A stretch of DNA of 62,860 bases from an uncultured Cryptobacterium sp. (GCA_958410215.1 CATYOF010000015.1:1-62860); one strand, 5' to 3'. Shown: positions 34,770-43,736, numbered from the stretch's first letter. The notes: generated by a model not told the origin, from the sequence alone. Program-made: numbers and translations.

Positions 34770-36881
34770 TTACCTATCCGAACGGATAACACCTCGCGCA
34801 GCTACGTAAGTCAAAATGAAATACAATCCATACACCGCCAAGAACGCACCTGATACTACCGCACTTGTTTGTCCAATATCCAAATGCCCAAACATCTGCA
34901 CTAGGGTAACCACCTCCTGTAAAGCGCATACCGAATGTGCAATAGCCAATACAAGAGGGAACAAGAATGCAATCAAAATCTGCTTAAACAACGCACCGTT
35001 CACCATAGAACGCGGAGCCCCTAATTTATCAAGAAGCTGGTAGCGTTTACGATTATCGCTTGCGCTCGTCAACTGCTGGATAGCTAAAATCGCTGCACAG
35101 GCTACTACCAAAACAAAACCAATATAAATTGCTAAATAAGCAACGATGGTAGTCAGACCAATGTTTTGGCTAAACACTTCCTCTTTGGTCATTCCCATAT
35201 TCAAAGGCCACGTTTCTGGATCTTCCGAAGAAGCAATGCCGTCGTAAAGCTCAACCCACTGCTTTTCAGCATCAGGGTTGTTAGTGAACTGAACATTCAA
35301 AATGGAAGTCACTGGAACAGCATCGGAAGGAATAACTTCATCTGGAACAATAAGAATACCCATTTGTCCAGGAATAGAAGTAGTTTGCAAAGATTCAGTA
35401 TTCAGATCGGTATCTACCTTGAGATCATGCCCAAACACAGAAAGAGTAATTCCCGACTTAGCCACATCACGCGCGTAATCCATCACAATATCGGTATCGC
35501 AGTTCAAAACTGCTTCATCGCGCGCAAGCGAAATACCCTCGCGCCCACTTATTTCCATGGCGTGATTGTATTGAGAAACCGGAACAATACTAAGGGTTTG
35601 ATCGACGTAATCCGGGTTAAGCATTTCAGAACCCACATAATCGCTCATAGGCTTACCAAGCTGTTCATCCAACTGGCCAAAGGTAGTATCGCAATCATAC
35701 ATATCCACCTGAGCACTTTCACGCACGATGCTATTGAAATCAGGCAAGCCTAATTTCTTCGCATCATCTGCCATACCTGATGCCATGTTGTAGTCATGGT
35801 CCTCAAGATAGCCCCGAACAGCCTCATAACGCTGCTTTACCTCATTGGAATAATCGGTGCCTTCCATGCTCGAAGCCAGGCTGTAATACGACGTCACGCT
35901 GGCATCATAGCGCGTAATAGATGCCATGCTGTTTTGCATTGAAAGCGAAATACCTACACCACCTGCAACACTGGTTATAGCCAAAAACAGCGTCATGCAA
36001 ATAATAGCCATCGAAACAAACGACGAATTGATACGCGATGCCACTTGGCGCAAGGTAAACATATTAAGACCGCGATAATACAGAGGCTTAATCGTTTGAA
36101 TCAAACGAAGCAAGAAACCTGAAAGCGAATAGAAAAACAGCAAGGTACCCACACAAACCAGAGCAGTTGCTGCACCAAACGTAGGATTAACTACGATGCC
36201 ATTTTCCGAAAGCAAATAATACGAAATACCAATGATGACGCACGATACCAAGAACAAGCAAAACGATACCGGTATGCTACGTAGTTTCAAATCGTCATTT
36301 TTGCGTTCAGACTGAATTAAATCGATAAGCTTCGCCTTCGCAACGTAGCCTACATTAAAAAACAGGGCCAATGCAAAAATAATCAGGAACACTACGATAG
36401 TTTTTATCAGTTCGTCCTGTGCTACGAAGAAGGTAAACCCAGGAATGTCAACTACGAACAATACAGCAGTAGCATACAAAAGTCCCTGAGAAATAAGAAG
36501 GCCAAGACCAAGGCCGCATGCCAAAGAAATAGCACCCACAATAAGCGTTTCTGCTAGTGTCAAACGCAACAAAGTTCCTTTTGGCATACCTAAAAGTAGG
36601 TAAATTGCAAACTCATTGTTGCGTCGCTTAATCAAATATCGGCTGGCATACACCACCATAAACGCCAGAATGACACAAATAAACACCGAAACGCCATTGA
36701 TCATCATGCCCAAAAGCTCAATCATATTGCCTTGTGCTTTATCGAAGGCCAGAACCGCATCCTGGGCAGTGATGGAATTAAACGCGTAAAATACGGCAAC
36801 GCCGATCATTAAGGTGAAGAAGTAAATGGCAAAATCCTTATACGATCGTCGCACATTTGCCAACGAGAGCTTAGCAAGCAT
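34770..36881 (-). CDS. FtsX-like ABC permease (BceB-type)
   Basis: A 703-residue membrane protein with ten predicted helices and a large extracellular domain (about 315-570) between helices 7 and 8, the architecture of BceB-type permeases. Those work with an ATPase and a two-component system to sense and remove antimicrobial peptides from their lipid targets. The N-terminal LAKLSLANVRRSYKDFAIYFFTL and RRNNEFAIYLLLGM (near residue 90) are typical. It overlaps the ATPase gene by 11 bases and is divergent from the response regulator and kinase genes. The peptide ligand cannot be predicted. Confidence 0.88.
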   Translation of the reverse strand: MLAKLSLANVRRSYKDFAIYFFTLMIGVAVFYAFNSITAQDAVLAFDKAQGNMIELLGMMINGVSVFICVILAFMVVYASRYLIKRRNNEFAIYLLLGMPKGTLLRLTLAETLIVGAISLACGLGLGLLISQGLLYATAVLFVVDIPGFTFFVAQDELIKTIVVFLIIFALALFFNVGYVAKAKLIDLIQSERKNDDLKLRSIPVSFCLFLVSCVIIGISYYLLSENGIVVNPTFGAATALVCVGTLLFFYSLSGFLLRLIQTIKPLYYRGLNMFTLRQVASRINSSFVSMAIICMTLFLAITSVAGGVGISLSMQNSMASITRYDASVTSYYSLASSMEGTDYSNEVKQRYEAVRGYLEDHDYNMASGMADDAKKLGLPDFNSIVRESAQVDMYDCDTTFGQLDEQLGKPMSDYVGSEMLNPDYVDQTLSIVPVSQYNHAMEISGREGISLARDEAVLNCDTDIVMDYARDVAKSGITLSVFGHDLKVDTDLNTESLQTTSIPGQMGILIVPDEVIPSDAVPVTSILNVQFTNNPDAEKQWVELYDGIASSEDPETWPLNMGMTKEEVFSQNIGLTTIVAYLAIYIGFVLVVACAAILAIQQLTSASDNRKRYQLLDKLGAPRSMVNGALFKQILIAFLFPLVLAIAHSVCALQEVVTLVQMFGHLDIGQTSAVVSGAFLAVYGLYFILTYVAARGVIRSDR

Positions 36882-37674
36882 CTACATCACCTTCTTCAAG
36901 TTGAGAAGTCGCTGCGATAATGCGAGCCAAAAATGTTTTACGATCATTGTTTCCGCGACTCATTTGGCCCCACAAGCGACCATCACGAATAAACACGATG
37001 CGATCGCTATGACTCGCAACACTCGAATCGTGGGTAACCATCAGAATGGTGGCGCCCATAGCATGAAGAAATTCCAGCGTATCAAGCAACTCTCGCGCGG
37101 ACTTCGTATCGAGAGCTCCTGTTGGTTCATCAGCCAAAATGAGATGCGGTTTAGTTATAAAAGCTCGTGCAGCTGCCGCGCGTTGTTTTTGCCCGCCAGA
37201 AACTTCATAAGGATAACGATCAAGTGTTTGCGCGATAGAAAGCTGACGCGCAAGTGATTCAACCTGCTCGTTAATAGTGCGCGCTGGTACTCGGGAAATA
37301 GTTAACGCAAGTGCAATGTTTTCGCGAATAGTTAACGTATCAAGCAAATTGGAATCCTGAAAAACAAACCCCAATTCCTCCCTACGAAACCGCGCAAGTT
37401 CTTTCGAAGAAAGTCCTACTACGTCTTTGCCGCCAATAATAATATGCCCATTCGTTGGGCTATCGATGGTAGCTAAACAATTAAGCAAAGTAGATTTACC
37501 TGACCCGGAAGGACCCATAATTGCCACAAATTCGCCTTGATCGACCGTAAAATTCACGTGATCAAGAGCGCGCGTCATGTTTTCGTTATGGCCATGCTTT
37601 CCCATTTTCCCGCCATAACATTTAGAAACATCCCACACTTCCACAATTGCGTTTATGCCTGCATTTCCCGTCAT
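36871..37674 (-). CDS. ABC transporter ATPase (BceA-type)
   Basis: A 267-residue ATPase partner of the permease. Walker A is GPSGSGKST (about residue 53), Q-loop FVFQDSNLLDTL (about 100), signature VSGGQKQRAA (about 157), Walker B LILADEPTGALD (about 177) and switch His in MVTHDS (about 212). A His/Gly-rich insertion (GGKMGKHGHNEN) near residue 20 precedes the core. I chose the ATG at 37672-37674 after AAAGGA; the frame remains open upstream but lacks a site. It is translationally coupled to the permease. Confidence 0.92.
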   Translation of the reverse strand: MTGNAGINAIVEVWDVSKCYGGKMGKHGHNENMTRALDHVNFTVDQGEFVAIMGPSGSGKSTLLNCLATIDSPTNGHIIIGGKDVVGLSSKELARFRREELGFVFQDSNLLDTLTIRENIALALTISRVPARTINEQVESLARQLSIAQTLDRYPYEVSGGQKQRAAAARAFITKPHLILADEPTGALDTKSARELLDTLEFLHAMGATILMVTHDSSVASHSDRIVFIRDGRLWGQMSRGNNDRKTFLARIIAATSQLEEGDVDAC

Positions 37675-37708
37675 CGGAATTCCTTTCTTTAAACGCCATC
37701 TTTCGAAC

Positions 37709-37814
37709 CGAAACTTGTCCGTTTTAAGAACCAACAGCTATTCGTTTAAGCGTCAGCTCTATTTGCTTGGATTTCGGCATCCATTTCTTTTGGAAGCTGA
37801 AACCTGTCCGGACA
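37709..37814. promoter_or_regulatory. Divergent promoter region with repeated GAAAC(C/T)TGTCCG
   Basis: The 274-bp gap between the ABC transporter and the two-component system contains GAAACTTGTCCG (37710-37721) and GAAACCTGTCCG (37799-37810), 89 bases apart in the same orientation. The second continues as the palindrome TGTCCGGACA (37805-37814). They could be response-regulator sites; the evidence is only the repetition and the position. Confidence 0.35.
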
Positions 37815-37948
37815 CTTATCCGTCTCGAATTTCTGTCTAAAGAAAGCCTAGAAAGTACTCCTTACAGCCCTTTGGCGGGTACCTAACATTTACCTGACTT
37901 TTAGGAAATGCCCTCGCAGCGACGCAAAGTTACCCCTACAATGCAGCT

Positions 37949-38662
37949 ATGGCAAAAGATTCTCTACATACCAAAACAATTCTTCTAGTTGATGACGAGC
38001 CCGAACTGCTGCACTTGCTAGAAACTGTGCTTCGCGCAGATGGCTTTGAGCACATAGTAACGGCAAGCGATGTAACCAGTGGGCTTGCCGCTTACGAGCA
38101 GCACCACCCCGACCTGGCAATTTTGGACGTTATGCTGCCTGATGGAGACGGATTTACCCTCTGTACTTATTTGCGCTCTCTCTCGTCAGGGAAGCCCTTG
38201 CCCGTAATTTTCCTAACTGCAAAAGACGAAACAGCCGATCGTCTTACCGGACTGCGTTCAGGCGCAGACGATTACCTGACCAAACCGTTTTCTGCCCAGG
38301 AATTAATACTGCGCATATATGCAGTGTTGCGGCGTTGTTATCCCGACGATGAACCAATTTTGAAGCTTGCGCACTGTACCATCGACCTTGACAATGTTGA
38401 AGTTCATAAAGAAGGTAGCGAACCTACCTTTTTAACCGCAAAAGAAAGTGAGCTCTTACGTATTCTTGCCAACAACGCCAACCGCATTGTTACCACCGAT
38501 CATTTATGTGAAGAATGCTGGGGTTCCTCGTTCGGCTACGAACAAAGCCTTATGACGCACATTCGCCGCATTCGCGAAAAGATAGAACTTAACCCTTCCA
38601 AACCAGAATCACTTATCACCATGAAAGGATTGGGCTATAAGCTCCTGGTAGAAAAAGCTTAA
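37949..38662 (+). CDS. OmpR/PhoB-family response regulator
   Basis: A 237-residue two-domain regulator. The receiver (about 8-122) has acidic residues at VDDEPE (D15/D16), the phosphorylation site in LAILDVMLPDGDG (D60) and Lys in TKPFSAQEL (about 112). The C-terminal winged helix (about 140-235) shows TAKESELLRIL and SLMTHIRRIREKI. It is 66 bases upstream of the kinase gene, with which it forms a pair, and is divergent from the BceAB-like transporter it probably controls. No ribosome site precedes the ATG. TACAAT ends 6 bases upstream (37937-37942), so a leaderless transcript is possible. Confidence 0.9.
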   Translation: MAKDSLHTKTILLVDDEPELLHLLETVLRADGFEHIVTASDVTSGLAAYEQHHPDLAILDVMLPDGDGFTLCTYLRSLSSGKPLPVIFLTAKDETADRLTGLRSGADDYLTKPFSAQELILRIYAVLRRCYPDDEPILKLAHCTIDLDNVEVHKEGSEPTFLTAKESELLRILANNANRIVTTDHLCEECWGSSFGYEQSLMTHIRRIREKIELNPSKPESLITMKGLGYKLLVEKA

Positions 38663-38728
38663 GCGAATTTGGCATTGCCTTCAAAGAAGTTGATCTTTTT
38701 TGACTGAGAAAAGCTTAAAGGACATTCT

Positions 38729-40462
38729 ATGACACGCAGCAAGAACAAAGTTCAAGGTAGTTTTTTTATCGCAAAACAGGTAGGGCTTTTTGCGGGCATG
38801 GCTCTTTTAATTCTGGCAGTTGACCTTATTCTGTTTTTCGCAATTGCCATGTTTGAAGCAACCGCTTCCTACTTTGATGGCACCGATCCCAACTCAACCC
38901 AAAGCGAAGGCCGCGTTCATGTATCCAATGTTGCTGATGCGCTTTCGCAAGACAAATCGGGCGCTTGGACTTTTAATGATGCCGAAATTGAGCAGGAACT
39001 CACTGCCAAAAACGCGTGGGCTGTTCTGGTCAATAGCAAAGGAAATGTTGAATGGAGCTACAACACTCCCAAAGATTTTCCTACTTCCTTCACGCAAAAC
39101 GAAATTGCAGTCTTATCGCATGACCGCGCCTATTCAACCTACGTTACCTTTATATGGACCAAAGATTCCAACTTGGTCATAATGGGCTACCCCGATACGC
39201 AGTATCTCTTTTTTGGGTTTACCCTCTCTAGCCAAGCATTTTTGCGCTTGCCCTTATATTTCCTGCTTATTTTTACCATTGACTTGCTTATTATCTTTTT
39301 ACTGTATGTATTCTCGCAGCGATCCCTTCTTAAAAGCACCGGTCCTATGTTTGACGCCCTTGACAACTTGGCTCAAGGAAAACCTGCGAAAGTTCGCTTT
39401 GGTGGCATGTTGCGCGTAGTAGGCAATCGCATTAATGCGGTATCCGATACTCTTTTACGTAAAGAAACCGCGCGAAAGAATTGGGTCGCTGGCGTATCTC
39501 ACGATGTTCGCACACCCCTTGCTATTGCAATGGGCCACGCCGAACAGCTTGAACACAACCCCGATCTTCCTCAAAATGCAAAAGATTCCGCCGCTATTAT
39601 TACCCGACAGGGTGTACGCATTCGCGACTTAATTGAAGACTTGAATATTGCAACGCAGCTTGAATACGACATGCAACCTCTTAAGATTGACACCATTGTT
39701 ATGGCAAAGCTACTCCGCAGTGTAGTGATGGACTATCTTAATCAGGGTATTGATGATCATGCAGAATTTGACTTAGATATTGCAGAATCAGCCGCTCAAG
39801 CATCCATAACAGGAGACGAACGTCTGATTAAACGAGCTCTGCGCAATGCGATAGATAATTCCCTTAAGCATAATCCCCGTCATTGCTGCATAACCATTTC
39901 ACTTAACGTAAACGACAAGGGAATCGCCCTCTGCGTTGCAGACGATGGGCGCGGCATGAGTACCGAACAATTACATGGTTTGGCTTCTCTGCTCGAACAT
40001 GACTATTTAGGTATAGGATCACTTATTGCTTATACCGACACCAGCATTACCTTCTCTAAGGATAATTCCTTTATGCCAGTACAAAAAAAGGAAGGAAGCC
40101 CCGAATTACCGCCCGACAATTCTTCAAACGTTTATGGCTCAGGAGCGCCTATTATTTCTTCCCAAAAGCCCCCTATCGGATGCCCACCACCGCTACCAGC
40201 AAAGAAGCGTCCGCCGAAACCTCCTGTTTCGAGCATTTCTTCTATGGCAAGTCCTTCTTTCTCTGCGCCTAGTTCTTTTGTTGGCAATGCCCCCATCCCT
40301 CACGGAGGATCAATTGGCAAGCATGGTCTAGGGCTTCCCCTTATTGCGCGCATCGTATTGGTTCATGGTGGAACCTTAACTATTGCAAGTGCCGAAGGCG
40401 AAGGATTCAGCATAATCATGACCTTCCCCATAAAGAAAGAAGATTCTTTGCCCGAACAATAA
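38729..40462 (+). CDS. Sensor histidine kinase with proline-rich insertion in the ATP-binding domain
   Basis: A 577-residue membrane kinase. Two helices (about 15-42 and 170-195) flank an extracellular domain of about 125 residues. A HAMP-like linker leads to the phospho-acceptor helix (GVSHDVRTPLAIAMGH, His about 258). ATPase boxes are N (RNAIDNSLKHN, about 371), G1 (VADDGRGMS, about 403) and G2 (GKHGLGLPLIARIV, about 529). G1 and G2 are normally some 30 residues apart; here about 120 lie between, including IGCPPPLPAKKRPPKPP and a Ser-rich run. The frame is intact, so this is an insertion in the ATP lid, not a frameshift. The reading frame begins at an ATG 66 bases after the regulator. Confidence 0.9.
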   Translation: MTRSKNKVQGSFFIAKQVGLFAGMALLILAVDLILFFAIAMFEATASYFDGTDPNSTQSEGRVHVSNVADALSQDKSGAWTFNDAEIEQELTAKNAWAVLVNSKGNVEWSYNTPKDFPTSFTQNEIAVLSHDRAYSTYVTFIWTKDSNLVIMGYPDTQYLFFGFTLSSQAFLRLPLYFLLIFTIDLLIIFLLYVFSQRSLLKSTGPMFDALDNLAQGKPAKVRFGGMLRVVGNRINAVSDTLLRKETARKNWVAGVSHDVRTPLAIAMGHAEQLEHNPDLPQNAKDSAAIITRQGVRIRDLIEDLNIATQLEYDMQPLKIDTIVMAKLLRSVVMDYLNQGIDDHAEFDLDIAESAAQASITGDERLIKRALRNAIDNSLKHNPRHCCITISLNVNDKGIALCVADDGRGMSTEQLHGLASLLEHDYLGIGSLIAYTDTSITFSKDNSFMPVQKKEGSPELPPDNSSNVYGSGAPIISSQKPPIGCPPPLPAKKRPPKPPVSSISSMASPSFSAPSSFVGNAPIPHGGSIGKHGLGLPLIARIVLVHGGTLTIASAEGEGFSIIMTFPIKKEDSLPEQ

Positions 40463-40562
40463 ACCCTTGGTATGCTAACAAGCGCATAAATGAAAACAAT
40501 TAACTGTCCTTGGTGTGTTCATAGAACATTGCCAAGAGGCAGGCATTTTACTAGAGGTTTTT

Positions 40563-41831
40563 ATGTCAGAAGTGGTAACTTGTTCGGTCCAAAATAAGTG
40601 CGGTGCCTGTCAGTTATTAAGCGTTCCCTACGAGCAGCAACTTGCCCGCAAACAAAAAGAAATGGCTCAACTATTTGAGCCTCTTGCCAACACTGATACC
40701 ACTTTTAGCGAAATCGCAGGCATGGATGAGCCGTATTACTACCGCAACAAAGTAACGTCTCCTTACGTTCCTGGTAAAAAGATTTCTTCCAAACAAAGCA
40801 ACTCAACCGCACAAAATGCAGCAAAAACTTCCAAAAAAAGAAATTCTTCACGTCGCAACACTGCCAAGCGAGAAATTCTCTACGGTATGTATGCTGCAGG
40901 CACTCATCGTGTAATTCCCACCGACACGTGTCTTTTGGAAAACAAAATTGCCAAGCGCATCATTCTTGCAATAAAACAGCTTATGCAGCGCTACCATATG
41001 GAACCCTACAACGAAGATACCGGCAAAGGGTTTGTACGCCATGCAGTAGTGCGCGTGGGACATCAATCAGATGAAGTACTGGTTACGCTGGTAACCAACG
41101 AATCTGCCTTTCCTGGTTCTAAAAACTTCTGCCGAGAACTGGTTAAACGTGTTCCAGAAATTACCACCATCGTACAAAACATAAACACTAGGCAAACGAA
41201 CGTCATCTTGGGGCAAGACGAAAAAACACTGTATGGACCTGGCTTTATTTTGGATGAATTATGCGGATTGAGTTTCCGTATTTCTTCGCATTCGTTTTAC
41301 CAGGTTAATGCTACACAAACCGAGGTGCTGTACCGCAAAGCAATACAAATGGCACAGCTATCCGGAGCTGAAACAGTAATGGATGCCTACTGCGGTACGG
41401 GAACCATTGGCCTGGTAGCAGCACAAGGGCTTCCTGAGGCACCTAGGGCTCATGCGGCACGCGTGATTGGAGTAGACAATATTGGTTCTGCCATTAAGGA
41501 TGCTCATAACAACGCTCGTCATAACGGTATCGAAAATGCCGCGTTTGTAACCGATGATGCAGGTAATTATATGAAGCGGCTTGCACAAGAAAAGCAAGCG
41601 ATTGATGTGTTACTTATGGATCCGCCACGTGCAGGCGCAAGTGAAGCGTTTTTAGAGGCTACCTGCACCCTTAAACCTAGGCGCATAGTCTACATTTCAT
41701 GCAATCCCAAAACCCAGCAGCGAGACGTAGCGTATTTACTCAAGCATCAGTATCGCCTAATGCGAGTTCAGCCTGTGGATATGTTCCCTCATACCAAGCA
41801 TACGGAAAATATTTGTTTGCTTGAGCTTTAA
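40563..41831 (+). CDS. rlmD: RNA m5U methyltransferase (RlmD/TrmA family)
   Basis: A 422-residue SAM-dependent enzyme that makes 5-methyluridine in 23S rRNA (or tRNA). An iron-sulfur site is suggested by C7, C13 and C16 (CSVQNKCGACQLL) plus a Cys near TDTCLLE. The SAM motif is MDAYCGTGTIGLVA (about 277), followed by LLMDPPRAGAS (about 354) and the catalytic Cys in YISCNPKT (about 381). No N-terminal TRAM domain precedes the cluster, which is common in short members. A Lys/Ser/Asn-rich insertion (about 80-105, KKISSKQSNST onward) is unusual. I chose the ATG at 40563 because it starts directly before the Cys motif; the frame is open 16 codons upstream. The exact target is uncertain. Confidence 0.85.
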   Translation: MSEVVTCSVQNKCGACQLLSVPYEQQLARKQKEMAQLFEPLANTDTTFSEIAGMDEPYYYRNKVTSPYVPGKKISSKQSNSTAQNAAKTSKKRNSSRRNTAKREILYGMYAAGTHRVIPTDTCLLENKIAKRIILAIKQLMQRYHMEPYNEDTGKGFVRHAVVRVGHQSDEVLVTLVTNESAFPGSKNFCRELVKRVPEITTIVQNINTRQTNVILGQDEKTLYGPGFILDELCGLSFRISSHSFYQVNATQTEVLYRKAIQMAQLSGAETVMDAYCGTGTIGLVAAQGLPEAPRAHAARVIGVDNIGSAIKDAHNNARHNGIENAAFVTDDAGNYMKRLAQEKQAIDVLLMDPPRAGASEAFLEATCTLKPRRIVYISCNPKTQQRDVAYLLKHQYRLMRVQPVDMFPHTKHTENICLLEL

Positions 41832-41860
41832 GTGTCACCCCCCCCCTTTTTTTTTTGACA
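41832..41860. repeat. Homopolymer tract C9-T10 between GTGTCA and TGACAC
   Basis: Immediately after the methyltransferase stop, GTGTCA is followed by nine C, then T10, and closes with GACAC. The ends can pair as GTGTCA/TGACAC. Such a tract is prone to slippage and, on the plus strand, could act as a T-run terminator. Confidence 0.7.
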
Positions 41861-41956
41861 CGGCAAAGAATAGGCCAATGAAGCAGCTTACTTGAATGAT
41901 AGTTGTTGCCGCACCTAGACCGAACCAACAACACTCCGCCCAAGCGAGCTAGCAAC

Positions 41957-41988
41957 AATCCCCCTTGATTCAAATCTTTTGACAAAAC
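41957..41988 (+). repeat. 32-bp intergenic repeat, copy A
   Basis: AATCCCCCTTGATTCAAAT, then CTTTTGACAAAAC, matches the arm at 54211-54241 apart from a 2-base insertion and a few substitutions. It lies upstream of the perR promoter. Confidence 0.6.
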
Positions 41989-42013
41989 TTGATAATTTAT
42001 TTCGCCCTGGCTC

Positions 42014-42056
42014 TTGACCCAGTGTATTTCCTGCCCTATATTAGAATTATTCTAAT
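42014..42056 (+). promoter_or_regulatory. perR promoter with overlapping PerR box
   Basis: TTGACC (42014-42019) and TATATT (42037-42042) are spaced by exactly 17 bases, a good sigma-70-type promoter. ATTAGAAT-t-ATTCTAAT (42040-42056) is a perfect 8-1-8 palindrome close to the PerR box consensus TTATAAT-n-ATTATAA and overlaps the -10 element. Binding would block transcription, giving auto-repression and co-control of the downstream rubrerythrin gene. Confidence 0.8.
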
Positions 42057-42088
42057 TCAAGAAAACTAGACCAGAATTAAGATTAGCG

Positions 42089-42493
42089 ATGAGGGAAAAC
42101 GCTCGACAGATTTTAGAGATTATCAACAGTTCGGATGAACATTTAACTGCCGAACAAATATATCTTCGCCTTAAAGAGAACAATTCAAAGGCGGTACTTG
42201 CAACGGTATACAACAATCTTGCCAGTTTGTACCAAAAAGGCTTAATTCGTAAAGTTGCGGTTGCCGGTTTTCCTGATCGTTATGACAAAATGGTAATGCG
42301 CCATGATCATCTTGTATGCAAACAATGCGGAACGCTTTCCGATGTTGTGCTGGAAGATCTAACCGCAAAGCTGGAGCAAGAAACGGGAGTCCATGTGCTT
42401 TCTTACGATTTGAACATTGACTACCTTTGCCCCGCCTGTACTACAAAACTTGAGGAAACTAACGAAGAACTAGAAACATTCGTCAAAGAGTGA
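42089..42493 (+). CDS. perR: Fur-family regulator, PerR-like
   Basis: A 134-residue metalloregulator. The winged helix is seen in LTAEQIYLRLKENN and ATVYNNLASLYQKGLIRKV (recognition helix with the conserved TVYNNL). HDHLVCKQCG (about 72-81) supplies histidines and the first CxxC, and DYLCPACTTK (about 112-121) the second CxxC of the structural zinc site. PerR senses peroxide by metal-catalysed oxidation of histidines. The assignment to PerR rather than Fur or Zur rests on the PerR-type box in its promoter and the rubrerythrin gene 111 bases downstream. Confidence 0.88.
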   Translation: MRENARQILEIINSSDEHLTAEQIYLRLKENNSKAVLATVYNNLASLYQKGLIRKVAVAGFPDRYDKMVMRHDHLVCKQCGTLSDVVLEDLTAKLEQETGVHVLSYDLNIDYLCPACTTKLEETNEELETFVKE

Positions 42494-42604
42494 CGCTACA
42501 AAGGAAGCAAGCGTCTCGGAGCCATTAGATTGCAACAGAGATGCTCTTCATAAAGAGGGACGGACAAACAAGCGAGGCTAAAAGCCTCATGGAAGGAGCC
42601 TAAC

Positions 42605-43144
42605 ATGGCTAACAAGTACGAGGGAACTCAGACCGAGAAGAATCTTGAAACCGCTTTTGCGGGCGAATCTCAAGCTCGCAACAAGTACACCTACTTTGCT
42701 TCTGTTGCAAAGAAGGAAGGCTATGAGCAGATTGCGGCTCTGTTCCAGAAAACTGCCGACAACGAGAAAGAACATGCAAAGCTTTGGTTTAAGGAGCTTG
42801 GCGGATTGGGCGACACTGCAGCAAACCTGGAAGCAGCTGCTGATGGCGAAAACTACGAATGGACCGACATGTATGACGGTTTCGCTAAGACCGCCGACGA
42901 AGAAGGCTTCCCAGAGTTGGCAGCTAAATTCCGCATGGTTGCTGAAATTGAAAAGCATCATGAAGAGCGCTACCGCGCATTGCTGAAGAATGTAGAAACC
43001 AAGCAGGTATTCGAAAAGTCTGAAGTTAAGGTATGGGAATGCCGCAACTGTGGTCACATCGTTGTGGGCACCAAGGCTCCTGGTGTATGCCCAGTATGCC
43101 TGCATCCTCAGAGCTTCTTCGAAGTACATGCAGAAAATTACTAA
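42605..43144 (+). CDS. rbr: Rubrerythrin
   Basis: A 179-residue non-haem iron protein that reduces hydrogen peroxide in anaerobes. The ferritin-like di-iron domain (about 1-140) has the expected Glu residues (TEKNLETAFAGESQARNKYTYF, EKEHAK and EIEKHHEERY). The C-terminal rubredoxin-like domain binds a second iron through CRNCGH and CPVC (about 145-165). AAGGAG lies 6 bases before the ATG. It follows perR on the same strand with no terminator between. A frame of similar size on the opposite strand is a shadow of this gene. Confidence 0.97.
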   Translation: MANKYEGTQTEKNLETAFAGESQARNKYTYFASVAKKEGYEQIAALFQKTADNEKEHAKLWFKELGGLGDTAANLEAAADGENYEWTDMYDGFAKTADEEGFPELAAKFRMVAEIEKHHEERYRALLKNVETKQVFEKSEVKVWECRNCGHIVVGTKAPGVCPVCLHPQSFFEVHAENY

Positions 43145-43262
43145 GCCTTTAAAAGCTGCTATCCATTAGCGAGATTGAAAAAACCATTCGCTCAATAAGC
43201 GCTGATGTATAAGCACTTCACTTTGCGAGTGAACGCAGATCTCATTAGTCAGCAAATGCACG

Positions 43263-43293
43263 AAGCGGTCGGAATACTCCGACCGCTTTTCTT
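43263..43293 (+). terminator. Intrinsic terminator of perR-rbr
   Basis: AAGCGGTCGGA and TCCGACCGCTT form an 11-bp stem with a 3-5 nt loop, then TTCTT. It is about 120 bases after the rubrerythrin stop. Confidence 0.85.
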
Positions 43294-43432
43294 ATCTAGG
43301 CATCTTTCATAGGCGCCTTTTAGCAATCAATCCACCCTTCAATCTGCCACTACTATACAAACTCACAAGTTAAGAAAGTGCTTGTTACCTATCTACTACC
43401 TGCTCTTTTATTACCTGTAGGTAATAAGTGAT

Positions 43433-43651
43433 TTACCTGTTCAACAACTGCCCCATGGCAACTTCATCATTTTCAGAAAGAGGAGTTACCAGTGGCTTGC
43501 CTTCCGCATCTACTAAAACCGTTATGCCGCAACCGCTAGTCATATTTGAAGATGCTAAGAAGTAATTTACTCCCGTTTCGACATCCACAATGATCTTGCG
43601 CACATTCGTAACGCCCTGAGAATACACTTCGACAAATCGCTCTTTGGCCAT
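43433..43651 (-). CDS. Small DUF6440-like protein
   Basis: A 72-residue soluble protein with the pattern RFVEVYSQGVTNVRKIIVDV followed by ETGVNYFLASS and a Gly-Cys-Gly turn (TSGCGITVLVDAEGKPLV), as in the uncharacterised DUF6440 family. No function is known for the family. The ATG at 43649-43651 has a plausible ribosome site (AGGACC-like, weak). It is 85 bases downstream of the HTH regulator start region on the same strand and may be expressed with it. Confidence 0.65.
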   Translation of the reverse strand: MAKERFVEVYSQGVTNVRKIIVDVETGVNYFLASSNMTSGCGITVLVDAEGKPLVTPLSENDEVAMGQLLNR

Positions 43652-43736
43652 GATTGGTCCTCTTCTACTAATACAGAGCTTCCCTTTACATATTTCTTTG
43701 TAGATATGATCGCTTTATTCAGACTATCTTTAATAT

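Noticed and set aside
34770..41831. A peptide antibiotic biosynthesis cluster around the BceAB-like transporter
   Set aside because: No precursor peptide, modification enzyme or protease is nearby; the locus looks like a resistance/sensing module only.
42587..43129. A 180-codon open frame on the minus strand
   Set aside because: It is the antisense shadow of rubrerythrin, has no ribosome site and no recognisable domain.
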